A DNA stretch of 47,825 nt, from contig JBGCGJ010000037.1 of assembly GCA_045110675.1 (NCBI GenBank), positions 1-47,825 on the forward strand, in the 5' to 3' direction. The stretch is from JBALVT01 sp045110675. GTDB lineage: Bacteria; Pseudomonadota; Gammaproteobacteria; Pseudomonadales; Halieaceae. Of this stretch, positions 15,675-25,019 are shown piece after piece. Position numbers and translations under genes: made by a program. How positions within the stretch are numbered: the first letter of the stretch is position 1; every line of letters begins with the position of its first letter. The notes under the pieces were generated by a model. It did no database searches. It was not told the origin of the DNA and saw only the letters and a list, made by a program, of their open reading frames with translations.

Positions 15675-16262
15675 ATGGCCAGATCACTCGAATTTGATCG
15701 CACAAAAGCCGTCGAAGCAGCCATGAAGTTATTCTGGTCGCGCGGCTATACAGCAACCTCCCTACCGGACCTTCTCAAATCAATGGGTGTAGCGCGTTCC
15801 AGCTTCTATGCCAGTTTCGGCACCAAACGAGAGCTTTTCATCGAGTGCCTGGAGCTTTTTGGTGACCGCACCCTCGACATCATCAAAGAGGATGCGCAGA
15901 AACTACCTCCCTCGGCCCTGCCCCGCGCTTTTTTTCACACGACCTTATCGGATGTGTCTGGACGCAAAGTAAAACAGGGCTGCATGATGGTAAACACCGT
16001 GCTGGAATTAGCCGATGTCGATCCGAAACTCAATCAGCTCGCGGCTAAAAAGCTCAGCGCCATTGAGAATGCTTTTGCTAAAGCATTCCAAATCGCACAA
16101 GAAAGAGGCGAGCTAGACCCCACTCACAGCCCGGAAGAACTCGCGAGCCTGGTAATGACCATCAACTTGGGTTTGCGTGTACAAAGCCGCCAAAACCATT
16201 CTCCACGAGCTTTAGAATCGATCGTAGAAAATAGCCTATCCATGCTCGGGCTGGCCGCCTGA
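15675..16262 (+). CDS. TetR/AcrR family transcriptional regulator
   Basis: 195 aa from the ATG at 15675 (MARSLEFDRTKAVEAAMKLF). The N-terminal HTH is LFWSRGYTATSLPDLLKSMG, then VARSSFYASFGTKRELF, the classic TetR signature. The C-terminal ligand domain has GCMMVNTVLELAD, common in the subgroup that regulates oxidoreductase and hydrolase genes. The 22-bp palindrome just upstream is its likely operator. It is followed 30 bp later by the dehalogenase gene on the same strand, which it probably represses until a ligand binds. Confidence 0.93.
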   Translation: MARSLEFDRTKAVEAAMKLFWSRGYTATSLPDLLKSMGVARSSFYASFGTKRELFIECLELFGDRTLDIIKEDAQKLPPSALPRAFFHTTLSDVSGRKVKQGCMMVNTVLELADVDPKLNQLAAKKLSAIENAFAKAFQIAQERGELDPTHSPEELASLVMTINLGLRVQSRQNHSPRALESIVENSLSMLGLAA

Positions 16263-16292
16263 ACCTATCACCGAACCTGAGGAGACCTGAAT

Positions 16293-17171
16293 ATGTTGTC
16301 TGAAACCATGTCCTATGAGAAAAAATTTGCCACCGTTAACGGCAAACAAATCGCCTATGTTGAAGAAGGTAGCGGCGACCCCATTGTATTACTGCACGGT
16401 AATCCTACCTCCTCGTTCCTATGGCGCAATGTAGTACCTGAATTGGTGACATCCGGCCGGGTGATCGTCCCCGACTTGATTGGCCAGGGAGACTCAGAAA
16501 AACTTCCCGCCAGCGAGGGGGCTGATCGATACAGTCTGGAAGTAGCCTACAGTTACGTGGATGGCCTATTGGCAACCATTGGCGCCAACCAGAACGTCAC
16601 TCTTGTTATTCATGACTGGGGTAGCGGGATCGGATTTTTGTGGGCTATGCGGCACGCTAAAGCCATGAAAGGTGTGGCTTATATGGAAGGCATTGTTAAG
16701 CCGGTGAGCTGGGATGATTGGCCCGAGAGCGCAGTGGGAATATTCAAGGGCTTTCGCTCCGACAAGGGAGAGGACCTAATCCTCAACCGCAATATGTTTA
16801 TTGAAGGTGTGCTGCCCTCATCAATACTTCGCACACTGAGCGAGACGGAGATGGATGCCTATCGAGCGCCTCACCAAAACTCGGAGGACCGCCAGCCACT
16901 TCTAAACTGGCCCAGACAAATACCTATCGAAGGAGAACCTGAAGACGTCGTCGCCCTCGTAAACGAATACGGAGCGTTCATGGCCGGTAGTGACGTACCA
17001 AAGCTATTTATCAACGCCGACCCGGGTTCCATCCTGGTTGGGCCTCAGCGTGAATTTTGCCGCAGCTGGCCGAACCAGCAAGAGGTTACGGTAAAAGGCT
17101 TACATTTTGTGCAAGAAGACTCGCCGGTTGAGATCGGCCAGGCTGTAGCCAACTGGCTGGAAACCATCTAA
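16293..17171 (+). CDS. dhaA: Haloalkane dehalogenase (HLD-II, LinB/DhaA type)
   Basis: 292 aa alpha/beta-hydrolase. The full HLD-II site is visible: Asn37 in HGNPTS and Trp109 for halide binding, nucleophile Asp108 in VIHDWGS, acid Glu132 in AYMEGIV, and base His271 in GLHFVQED. It also has LNWPRQIPIEG and LFINADPG, which are close to LinB. The enzyme replaces halogen on an aliphatic carbon with OH, giving an alcohol and halide, in the cytoplasm. A GAGGAG-type site precedes the ATG at 16293; an in-frame ATG at 16308 is an alternative start. It is a TetR-linked gene followed by a DUF1330 protein. Confidence 0.94.
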   Translation: MLSETMSYEKKFATVNGKQIAYVEEGSGDPIVLLHGNPTSSFLWRNVVPELVTSGRVIVPDLIGQGDSEKLPASEGADRYSLEVAYSYVDGLLATIGANQNVTLVIHDWGSGIGFLWAMRHAKAMKGVAYMEGIVKPVSWDDWPESAVGIFKGFRSDKGEDLILNRNMFIEGVLPSSILRTLSETEMDAYRAPHQNSEDRQPLLNWPRQIPIEGEPEDVVALVNEYGAFMAGSDVPKLFINADPGSILVGPQREFCRSWPNQQEVTVKGLHFVQEDSPVEIGQAVANWLETI

Positions 17172-17211
17172 TTCACAGTACTTAAACTCAAGTTAAAAAA
17201 GGAAAGCGACA

Positions 17212-17529
17212 ATGTCAGATGTACCTGTATATATCATTGCCAATCTGGTTCCCAATTTAGATCACGGGGGATATAGAACTTATGAGAAAGGGTTTTTCCC
17301 CATACTAAAAAGGTTTGGTGGCACCTTCATCACCTACGACGATAATAGCAAGCACCTGGAAGGGTCAGAGCCCAGGGTCGGCCGGATGATTATTTTTCAG
17401 TTTCCCTCAGAAGCTGTCGCTCAGGCTTGGTATGACGACCCGGAGTATCAGGCCTTGTCCGAGCATCGCCGAGCGGGAGCGGAGCTCAAGTCGCTGACGA
17501 TGGTACACGGGCTACCCCCCCGTGCGTAA
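17212..17529 (+). CDS. DUF1330 domain protein
   Basis: 105 aa, essentially one ferredoxin-like alpha/beta domain. VYIIANLVPNLD at the start, then YEKGFFPILKRFGGTFITYD, VGRMIIFQFPS, and AQAWYDDPEYQAL are the diagnostic blocks of DUF1330. The function of the family is not settled; members often sit beside catabolic genes as in dimeric alpha-beta barrel enzymes. An AAAGGAAAG site precedes the ATG, 40 bp after the dehalogenase stop. A hairpin terminator follows, so it is the end of the TetR-dehalogenase unit. Confidence 0.9.
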   Translation: MSDVPVYIIANLVPNLDHGGYRTYEKGFFPILKRFGGTFITYDDNSKHLEGSEPRVGRMIIFQFPSEAVAQAWYDDPEYQALSEHRRAGAELKSLTMVHGLPPRA

Positions 17530-17549
17530 GCCGTTCTAATGATCCAACC

Positions 17550-17573
17550 CCTCGCCCATCTCGGTGGGCGAGG
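17550..17573. terminator. Hairpin terminator between convergent genes
   Basis: CCTCGCCCA pairs with TGGGCGAGG in a perfect 9-bp GC-rich stem with a 6-nt loop. It lies between the DUF1330 gene (+) and the CoA-transferase gene (-), which converge. There is no long T-run on either side, so termination strength is uncertain, but position and stem fit a bidirectional terminator. Confidence 0.6.
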
Positions 17574-17593
17574 TACTCGAATTCATCAAATAG

Positions 17594-18250
17594 CTAAAAA
17601 ACCATTTCAGGAACATCGTCGGGGACAACCAGTTCTCCCTGCGTAAGATTGACAATTTCTTCAACACTGACGCCCGGAGCGCGTTCTCGCAAGATGAATT
17701 TGCCGTCACGAATGTCCAGCAGCGCGAGATCGGTCAACACACGCTTAATGCAGCCTTTGCCCGTCAGCGGTAAAGTGCATTCAGATAACAACTTCGATTC
17801 GCCAGACTTGGAAGCATGAGTCATGGTGACAATAATATTATCGGCGCCAGCTACCAAGTCCATTGCGCCGCCCATTCCCTTAATCAATTTTCCGGGGATC
17901 ATGTAGGAAGCGATATTGCCCTGGCAGTCGACCTCAAACGCGCCCAGCACCGTCAGGTCAACGTGACCACCGCGAATCATCGCAAAGGACTCCGCGGAAG
18001 AAAACAATGACGCACCCTCAATCATCGTTACCGTCTGCTTCCCTGCATTAATCAAATCTGCATCGACCTCTTCATCCAGGGGGAATTGCCCCATACCGAG
18101 TAGGCCGTTTTCAGACTGCAACATCACCTGCATATCATCGGGAATATAGTTTGCTGCCAACGTGGGAATACCGATGCCGAGATTGACATAAAAGCCATCC
18201 TGAAATTCCTGCGCTACACGCTGCGCCAGTTGTTCTCTAGTCAAAGCCAT
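17594..18250 (-). CDS. scoB: 3-oxoacid CoA-transferase, subunit B
   Basis: 218 aa. It carries the catalytic Glu block SENGLLGMG and the family sequences NLGIGIPTLAANYI, GGHVDLTVLGAFEVD and GKGCIKRVLTDLA. Subunit B supplies the Glu that forms the covalent CoA thioester in transfer of CoA between succinyl-CoA (or acetyl-CoA) and acetoacetate or another 3-oxoacid. Its start is 11 bp after the subunit A stop, with an AGGGGG site. The pair could serve ketone-body type or branched 3-oxoacid use; substrate is not fixed by sequence. Confidence 0.94.
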   Translation of the reverse strand: MALTREQLAQRVAQEFQDGFYVNLGIGIPTLAANYIPDDMQVMLQSENGLLGMGQFPLDEEVDADLINAGKQTVTMIEGASLFSSAESFAMIRGGHVDLTVLGAFEVDCQGNIASYMIPGKLIKGMGGAMDLVAGADNIIVTMTHASKSGESKLLSECTLPLTGKGCIKRVLTDLALLDIRDGKFILRERAPGVSVEEIVNLTQGELVVPDDVPEMVF

Positions 18251-18261
18251 TTCAATTCCCC

Positions 18262-18963
18262 CTAAGCGCTGCGCACAGTGCGCTGTTCGATGGTTTTTTC
18301 AAAGGTGCCCTGAATAAGACGGTTCACGTAGATCCCCGGAAGGTGAATCTCATCCGGGTCCAGCTGTCCCACCTCCACAATCTCCTCCACCTCAACCACC
18401 GCAACCTTGCCGGCGGTAATTGCCATCGGATTGAAATTACGTGCGGTCTTGCGGAACATTAAATTGCCATAGCGATCGGCCTTCCAGGCCTTGGCGATAG
18501 CAAAGTCTCCAACAAGGGCCTCTTCAAGGATGTAATGCCGGCCGTTAAATTCTCGCGCTTCCTTGCCCTCTCCTACCGGCGTGCCATAGCCAGTGGCGGT
18601 ATAGAAGGCCGGAATACCTGCGCCCCCCGCGCGCATTTTCTCAGCCAGCGTTCCCTGGGGTGTAAGCTCCACCTCCAGTTCTCCACTCATCATCTGGGAT
18701 TCGAACAAAGCGTTTTCGCCCACATAGGAGGCGATCATCTTTTTAATCTGTTGGTCTTCCAGCAACAGACCCAGCCCAGCACCGTCCACCCCGGCATTGT
18801 TGGAAGCAACCGTTAGGCCCTTGGTGCCCTTGCGCTTGATTTCCTTGATCAGGTTCTCCGGTATTCCGCAGAGACCGAAACCACCGGCGATGACTGTCAT
18901 GTTGTCTTCCAAGCCGGCCATAGCCTCCGCGTAACTGCTTACTACTTTGTCAAATCCGGACAC
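18262..18963 (-). CDS. scoA: 3-oxoacid CoA-transferase, subunit A
   Basis: 233 aa from a GTG at 18963, chosen because a CAGGAG site lies just upstream and VSGFDKVVSSY aligns with the family start; an in-frame ATG at 19008 would add 15 residues without homology. Signature blocks are VIAGGFGLCGIPENLI, SNNAGVDGAGLGLLL, GGAGIPAFYTATGYGT and HYILEEALVGDFA. It forms a complex with scoB. A LysR regulator is divergently encoded across a short AT-rich region and probably controls the pair. Confidence 0.93.
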   Translation of the reverse strand: MSGFDKVVSSYAEAMAGLEDNMTVIAGGFGLCGIPENLIKEIKRKGTKGLTVASNNAGVDGAGLGLLLEDQQIKKMIASYVGENALFESQMMSGELEVELTPQGTLAEKMRAGGAGIPAFYTATGYGTPVGEGKEAREFNGRHYILEEALVGDFAIAKAWKADRYGNLMFRKTARNFNPMAITAGKVAVVEVEEIVEVGQLDPDEIHLPGIYVNRLIQGTFEKTIEQRTVRSA

Positions 18964-19098
18964 AGTGTTCTCCTGCCAAATTTTGGGATCGAATCGAATT
19001 GCCCACATTGCAAGAAGGCGTTATATTAATCAAATTGTATTTTTTAATTAATTAATTACTTTTTACTATTAAATAAAAGGCGATAAAAGTACCTATCG
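18964..19098. promoter_or_regulatory. AT-rich divergent promoter, scoAB and LysR gene
   Basis: The stretch from about 19020 to 19080 is strongly AT-rich and contains TTAATTAATTAATTA, a self-complementary run that fits the ATT-rich dyads bound by LysR proteins (T-N11-A type). It lies between the divergent scoA and lysR starts, the standard arrangement for LysR control of a neighbour and of itself. Exact -35/-10 boxes were not assigned. Confidence 0.45.
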
Positions 19099-19998
19099 AT
19101 GACTGTACCTATCAATCAAGTGATCGCCTTCTGCGGCGTTGCTCGCACCGGCAGTTTCGCGGAGGCGGCGATTCAGCTACACCTTTCACAACCAACTCTC
19201 AGCATCGCCATTAAAAATCTGGAGGAAAACCTCGGCGGAAAACTGCTAGCACGCACAACTCGCTCGGTGTCTCTGACCCCGGAGGGAAAAGCCTTCTATC
19301 CCGTCGCGCGGCGATTACTGGCGGACTGGGAACAGTCGCTACAGGACGTACGGAACCACTTTACCCTACGCCGTGGAAAACTGGACATAGCCGCCATGCC
19401 GACCTATACCAGCAATTTGCTACCGCAGATATTGGCGGAGTTTCACCGACGGTACCCCGACATAAACGTGACGGTCCACGATGTGATCGCCGAAAGTGTC
19501 GTCGAGATGGTGAGAGAAAAGCGTTGCGAGCTGGGTGTAACCTTCCACCCAGGGGATGCACCAGACCTCAACTTTCAGCCCTTGTTCAGAGATCGATTTA
19601 TCGCCATTCTCCCCAAAGACCACCCGCTACTCACTAGGCGACAGTTGCGCTGGCCAGACCTACTGGAGTACCCCCATATCAGCCTGCAACGGCCTGCGGG
19701 AACCAGAGCCCTTATTGACCAGGCCTTGGAAGAAAAAGGTCTGGTGCTGATGCCTGCCTTTGAATCTCATCAATTGGTCAGCGTCGGCCGTATGGTCAGC
19801 GAGGGCCTGGGGCTGAGCGTGGTACCCAGTACCAGTAGAGCTCAGATGGAGGAAATGCAACTGGAATGCCGCGCGATTACCTCGCCAGTGATCACGCATC
19901 AGCTGGGGATCATCACCCATCGACAACAGGTAACATCGGTGGCCGCACAGGCAATGGAAATACTCATTGGAGAAGCGACTAACCCCATGTTAAAGTAA
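19099..19998 (+). CDS. LysR family transcriptional regulator
   Basis: 299 aa. The N-terminal winged HTH shows VARTGSFAEAAIQLHLSQP, then TLSIAIKNLEENLGGKLLAR, and the C-terminal substrate-binding domain spans about residues 90-295 (LDIAAMPTYTSNLLPQIL onward). It is divergent from scoAB and is the likely regulator of the CoA-transferase genes, sensing a related acid or CoA ester. No close partner follows on its own strand for 218 bp. The inducer is unknown. Confidence 0.93.
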   Translation: MTVPINQVIAFCGVARTGSFAEAAIQLHLSQPTLSIAIKNLEENLGGKLLARTTRSVSLTPEGKAFYPVARRLLADWEQSLQDVRNHFTLRRGKLDIAAMPTYTSNLLPQILAEFHRRYPDINVTVHDVIAESVVEMVREKRCELGVTFHPGDAPDLNFQPLFRDRFIAILPKDHPLLTRRQLRWPDLLEYPHISLQRPAGTRALIDQALEEKGLVLMPAFESHQLVSVGRMVSEGLGLSVVPSTSRAQMEEMQLECRAITSPVITHQLGIITHRQQVTSVAAQAMEILIGEATNPMLK

Positions 19999-20216
19999 GG
20001 TATAGTCGCCTCAAGACTAAGACAGCACGATTATCGTCAAGCACGACAATCAGTATCCAGACCCATTCGAAAGGCCGAGCTGAGTTCTCGCTGCCCGCAA
20101 AGACTCAACTACTAGCCCAGGGGTGAGGTGGGTTCCAATTACCGGGGAAATACTGTTTAGTCGAATCTCGACGTGTTACGGTCAACAAAAACAGCGAGAC
20201 ACCAATAGGCAGGAAA

Positions 20217-21944
20217 ATGGATAGCTTACTCAGCGGTGATCTGGGCAACATCGTCATACCTGCAGTCATGGATGGAATCTCCAATTCACGGGGCGACGAT
20301 TTTTTTAAGGCCATCACGCAACGCATGAGCCTGGCAGTGAATGCCGACTACATATTTATCGGAAGACTGGTCGAAAACAACACCAAAGCCCGCACAATTT
20401 CCGTTTGCAAAAACCACGAAATCATTCCGAACTTTGACTACGATCTCCAGTACACGCCCTGCGAGCAGGTGACACTAGAGAGGCCTCAACTACACTCAGG
20501 CAATCTGCAGAAGGAGTTTCCTCAAGACCAGATGTTGATCGACATGGGCATCAACGGTTATTACGGAGCGCCACTGCACAGCAGTGACAACGACGTTATC
20601 GGTTTACTAGTCGCAATGTACGAAAAAACGGTACCTGATCCAGATCGGATAGAAAGCATCTTTGACTTATTTGCCGGCCGCATCGCCGCTGAAATCGAAA
20701 GTACCGAAAAAACGCTGGCGCTGGAGTCGCTCAACAGGAAGCTGGAAGACCGAGTAGCGGCACGCACAATCGAACTGGAAGCGGCAAAGCTCATAGCAGA
20801 GCAAGCCGATGCAGCCAAATCTGTATTCCTGGCCTGCATGTCCCATGAAATCCGCACTCCTATGAACGGTGTTTTAGGCATGGCGGAATTGCTGGAGACA
20901 ACTGACCTGAATAATCAGCAGCAGGCTTATCTAAAAGCGCTGCGTGAATCCAGCGGCTCGTTAATGAATGTAGTCAATGACATTCTTGATTACACCAAGA
21001 TTTTCAGTGGCGAACTGGAGCTGATTTACGAGGATTTTTCGATAAGTGAATGGATAACATCACTGACGACACCTTTTTATGCAACTCTTCCGAATGATGT
21101 GCAGTTGCGCGTGGAAATTGACTCTGACCTTTCAGGTACTTACAACACAGACAAAAACAGGCTGCAGCAAGTACTGACGAACTTACTCAATAATGCAGTG
21201 AAATTCACCCCTGCTGGGCATATACATCTAAGAGTGCAGATGATAGAAGCTCTTGGGGGCGAACCCAGCCTGAAATTTACCGTGCGAGACACCGGTATCG
21301 GCATCCCGGAGGAGCATCAGAAACAGATTTTTGAACCGTTCACCCAAGCAGACGCCTCCATCACTCGAAAATATGGCGGCACGGGTTTGGGACTCTCGAT
21401 CTGTAAAAAGATCGTTACCTCTATGGGGGGCGAAATTGGCTTGGAACGCTCTGAAACCCCGGGCAGTTCTTTTCACTTTAGTATTCCTGTGAGGGACGTT
21501 ACTGAAAAGTCAGGTGCAAGATCCGAAAAGAACACCGAAAAATCCTTTATCAATTTGAAGGTTCTGCTCGTTGAAGACAACCTCGTCAATCAACTACTGG
21601 TTGTTGCGCAACTGAAACACCTGGGAATGAGGCCCACCGTAGCTGTCAACGGCTTGGAAGCCGTGCGCATTTTGTGCAAGGATCAGGAAGAATTCGATCT
21701 GGTATTGATGGATTGCGAAATGCCAGTAATGGACGGTTTCGAAGCCACAAGCACTATACGTGCCTGGGAACAGGAGCAAGGCAACGAAAAGATCCCAATC
21801 TATGCGCTAACTGCCCATGTTCTTTCCGAAAACAACGAGAGCTGCGAAGCGGCAGGAATGGACGGTAGAATTACCAAACCTACAACTATTCCCGACTACT
21901 ATCCTATACTCGAAAAAATCTCGAGCGCACATCAAGAATACTAA
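20217..21944 (+). CDS. Hybrid sensor histidine kinase / response regulator
   Basis: 575 aa, no membrane helices, so cytoplasmic. A GAF-like sensor domain (about 15-160) leads through a coiled coil (about 160-205) to HisKA with His210 in MSHEIRTPMNG, HATPase with NNAVKFT, DTGIGIP and GGTGLGL boxes (about 310-425), and a receiver with phospho-acceptor Asp499 in LMDCEMPVMDG and Lys554. There is no HPt or output domain, so the phosphate must go to a separate HPt protein not seen nearby. It stands alone, with an unremarkable 218-bp upstream region; the signal is unknown. Confidence 0.93.
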   Translation: MDSLLSGDLGNIVIPAVMDGISNSRGDDFFKAITQRMSLAVNADYIFIGRLVENNTKARTISVCKNHEIIPNFDYDLQYTPCEQVTLERPQLHSGNLQKEFPQDQMLIDMGINGYYGAPLHSSDNDVIGLLVAMYEKTVPDPDRIESIFDLFAGRIAAEIESTEKTLALESLNRKLEDRVAARTIELEAAKLIAEQADAAKSVFLACMSHEIRTPMNGVLGMAELLETTDLNNQQQAYLKALRESSGSLMNVVNDILDYTKIFSGELELIYEDFSISEWITSLTTPFYATLPNDVQLRVEIDSDLSGTYNTDKNRLQQVLTNLLNNAVKFTPAGHIHLRVQMIEALGGEPSLKFTVRDTGIGIPEEHQKQIFEPFTQADASITRKYGGTGLGLSICKKIVTSMGGEIGLERSETPGSSFHFSIPVRDVTEKSGARSEKNTEKSFINLKVLLVEDNLVNQLLVVAQLKHLGMRPTVAVNGLEAVRILCKDQEEFDLVLMDCEMPVMDGFEATSTIRAWEQEQGNEKIPIYALTAHVLSENNESCEAAGMDGRITKPTTIPDYYPILEKISSAHQEY

Positions 21945-21994
21945 AAAAACTTTGTGTTGGTGATATCAGGGAAAGCCATCAGATACAAATGCGC

Positions 21995-22738
21995 TCATGG
22001 TGGGGGAATTTCTGATTGCGCCACAGGCAAGTCTATAAACACCCTGCGATAGTGCTCCTCGATATATAGCCCTTGCGTGATTCCAAGAAAATCACCGGAA
22101 ATCGCCAGGGGTCCAGACCAACAATCGTTCCCGGGGGCTATTCCAAAATATTCGCGCTGGTGCTCGGGCAGCAGTGATTGAATCGTATGACCTGGACCCG
22201 AATCGTTTACCGTCGCCCATGCTGCTGGTAGAGGAATTGGACTACTGAGGTACTGGCCATCGTAATCCAGTTTTATCCAAGGTAAATGAGACACCTGAGT
22301 CATTGGAAATTGATAATTACCGATAAACTCTATCATCGATTTTGGTGTGCCCTGATGAAACTTCAATCGAACATTAAACGACTCACCGGTATCCAGTACA
22401 TTAGTGAGATGGTAGGCATCACTTGTCACACACATCCCCAGAGTACTGTTCCAAGAATCGCTGCGACCACCACCGTAGGAACGTTTGGTCTGCACATCCA
22501 TGCCATATAATCGATAACCATCTGCCACTCGAAACGCCAGGTGAATGACTCTTTGGCCCGATGGTAGTCGCAAGGCATCTTTCGCAGTCAGCGCTATCAG
22601 GCCATTCGCACTACCAGGATTTTTGGCTGCGTGTTTAAACGCCAGATACTCTACTCTCCTGGCGACATCTCCCACACCAATGTTACTCGCATTATTGCCA
22701 ATTCCGGCAACCGCAAACCAAGCAACGACCTCTGCCAA
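21995..22738 (-). CDS. Uncharacterised 247-aa protein
   Basis: It begins at a TTG preceded by a good TTTAGGAG site 8 bp upstream; no in-frame ATG lies nearby. There is no signal peptide or membrane helix. The sequence is rich in aromatic residues and beta-strand-like stretches (RVIHLAFRVADGYRLYG, MIEFIGNYQF, GLYIEEHYRRVFIDLP). A Cys-containing segment GNDCWSGPLAISGDF lies near residue 205. I recognise no family. It follows the GGDEF/EAL gene on the same strand by 76 bp and converges with the histidine kinase gene. It could be co-expressed with the c-di-GMP protein. Confidence 0.65.
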   Translation of the reverse strand: MAEVVAWFAVAGIGNNASNIGVGDVARRVEYLAFKHAAKNPGSANGLIALTAKDALRLPSGQRVIHLAFRVADGYRLYGMDVQTKRSYGGGRSDSWNSTLGMCVTSDAYHLTNVLDTGESFNVRLKFHQGTPKSMIEFIGNYQFPMTQVSHLPWIKLDYDGQYLSSPIPLPAAWATVNDSGPGHTIQSLLPEHQREYFGIAPGNDCWSGPLAISGDFLGITQGLYIEEHYRRVFIDLPVAQSEIPPP

Positions 22739-22814
22739 GGTGAGCTCCTAAATCACGGAAAAGTATTCTCGTGACGTACATAACTCAAAGTGTCCTTCAT
22801 CGAAACCTTGGGCG

Positions 22815-24773
22815 TCAGGCAGTAACCTCGGATGGCGCGATAAACTCCCGGTAGGTTTTACCGCAATTGAATTGCTCCGCCGGTAATGCCTGGTCGAATA
22901 AGAACCCCTGAGCATAGTCACAACTTCGCTCGTTGAGATAGCGCAGCTCATGCGCTGTTTCTACACCTTCGGCGGTGACCTGCATTTTCAAGGTGTGGGC
23001 CATGTGGATAATGGACGAGGCAATTTCTTTCGCATCACCATCTTTTGAAATTTCCTGCACAAAAGAACGGTCTACCTTTAGCAGGTTGAATGGCAATGTG
23101 TGGAGGTAGCTAAAGGACGAATAACCCGTGCCAAAGTCATCCAACAATAAATTAACGCCTATCGCATTCAATTCGTGAAGCGTGTCCAGGCATTGTTGCT
23201 TGATATCCACAAACAGGCTCTCTGTAATTTCCAAACACAGGCAATCGGCTCGAATACCGGTTCGCTGTATCGCCCTTCGAACAACATCTGCGAAATCACC
23301 GGTGCATATCTGGCGCACGGAAACGTTTACGGTGAGCTTAAAATCTCGATGGCCTGCACGGTTCCAGATTTTGAGCTGGTCACAGGCAGAATTCAGCACC
23401 CATTCTCCCATTGGAACAATCAAACCAATTTCTTCGGCTACGGGGATAAACTCGATGGGAGAAACCATCCCCCGTTTTGGATGATACCAACGCAGCAGAG
23501 TTTCAGCGCCAATGGTTTGCATATCGCCAAGATGAACAATCGGTTGATAATGCAAGCACAATTCACCTTTGGACATTGATTTACGCAGATCCTGTTCGAT
23601 CTCTAAGCGCCTGCGTGCCAGAACGTCCAGCTCCACGCTATAAAATTCGAAATTATTCTTGCCGCTCTCCTTGGCCCGGTACATAGCAACATCAGCATTT
23701 TTAATTAGATCAATGGACGTCTGCGCGTCGTCGGGAAAAACGGTGATACCAACGCTGCCGCTAATGAAAGTCTCAACGCCTTCAATTTCAAACGGCTTTT
23801 CTAATAGTTCCAGTATATTCTCAGCAATATTGCCCAAGTGAGGTAGCAGAAACTGGTCGGGCAGAATGACCGTAAACTCATCACCTCCCAACCTTGCGAC
23901 CATATCGGTCTTACGCAGGATGCTGGTCAAACGTTGTGCAGCCACTTTTAACAGTTCATCCCCATAAACGTGGCCCAGAGTATCATTTACAGATTTAAAC
24001 CGATCGAGGTCGATAAACAACAGAGCGAATTTTTTATTGTTGCGTTTAGCATCAGTGATCGAGTACTCCAGCCGCTCCATAAATAAGTTGCGATTGGGAA
24101 GTTTCGTCAAGTCGTCATATCTAGCCAGCTTTCGATTCTGCGCTTCGCTTTCAGCCAGCTTCCCCAAAATCTGCTCTCTTGTGGCAACCGTTCGCGAGAT
24201 ACCGCGGGAAATGCCAATCACAGCTCCGACCATTAGCAATGCCATGAGCGTAACGATAAGCGTTGTAGACAACACAGTAAAATCAACCGTTTCCCGGATA
24301 GGTTGCTGAAATTCCTGTGAGTGTTGAAAAAATTGATTTCTTGCCGCTAACAAAGAATGGTACAGATCAACTCTACTTAACTCACCCCGACTATACAGTT
24401 CCAGTGAAGAGAGGGCCTGATTGGCATCCTCCAGATCATCTCTGCATAAATCGATAGCTCGATGCGTCGCGATCAAGTTCATTACCACTTCGTCAAAGGG
24501 AGTGATGAGTGCAAGACAATCCACCGGCTGGGCACGAATACTACCAACTATAGTCTCGAGCGCCTCTACTCGAACCTCTTCGCCCTGCCTCGTATCAATC
24601 GGGAACTCAGTCAGTAACTTACTGAGCTCTAGCGTATATTTGAGATGTAATATGTTCAGTTCATGAAATTTCGCTCCTTTGCTGATTTGAAACGTACCAA
24701 AGGCGGCTATCCCAACAAAAATCAGGATGATGAGAATCATCATCGCCAGACGTTTTTGAATTGACAAATTCAT
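22815..24773 (-). CDS. Membrane-bound GGDEF/EAL c-di-GMP protein
   Basis: 652 aa from the ATG at 24773 (a GTG three codons upstream is possible). Two membrane helices (about 8-28 and 165-187) frame a mostly helical periplasmic sensor. A GGDEF domain follows with an intact active site (LGGDEF, about 296-300), so synthesis of c-di-GMP is plausible. The EAL domain reads ETLLRW at its signature, with Thr in place of Ala (about 424-426). Downstream blocks are kept (LLLDDFGTGYSS with the metal Asp pair, and AEGVET). Dual or switching activity is possible. Its signal is unknown. Confidence 0.94.
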   Translation of the reverse strand: MNLSIQKRLAMMILIILIFVGIAAFGTFQISKGAKFHELNILHLKYTLELSKLLTEFPIDTRQGEEVRVEALETIVGSIRAQPVDCLALITPFDEVVMNLIATHRAIDLCRDDLEDANQALSSLELYSRGELSRVDLYHSLLAARNQFFQHSQEFQQPIRETVDFTVLSTTLIVTLMALLMVGAVIGISRGISRTVATREQILGKLAESEAQNRKLARYDDLTKLPNRNLFMERLEYSITDAKRNNKKFALLFIDLDRFKSVNDTLGHVYGDELLKVAAQRLTSILRKTDMVARLGGDEFTVILPDQFLLPHLGNIAENILELLEKPFEIEGVETFISGSVGITVFPDDAQTSIDLIKNADVAMYRAKESGKNNFEFYSVELDVLARRRLEIEQDLRKSMSKGELCLHYQPIVHLGDMQTIGAETLLRWYHPKRGMVSPIEFIPVAEEIGLIVPMGEWVLNSACDQLKIWNRAGHRDFKLTVNVSVRQICTGDFADVVRRAIQRTGIRADCLCLEITESLFVDIKQQCLDTLHELNAIGVNLLLDDFGTGYSSFSYLHTLPFNLLKVDRSFVQEISKDGDAKEIASSIIHMAHTLKMQVTAEGVETAHELRYLNERSCDYAQGFLFDQALPAEQFNCGKTYREFIAPSEVTA

Positions 24774-25019
24774 CACTGCCACCCGGCGGCAATGAACACG
24801 GGGCTGTCGAACATTTTATTTTTATGACCTAGAGGCTATACCACGTTTATCGGCTATTTCACCTTTAGCTTTAAGATTATCGGTGGAATCTGTGGTTATT
24901 TTTCAGCTTGAACCGCATTTATACGTACATTTACGCAGGCGCAGGAAAACTCATTGAACACCACGGGGAAATACAGCCCGCAGGTAAGGCCGGGGCATCT
25001 CACGAGGTGGCGGACACAT

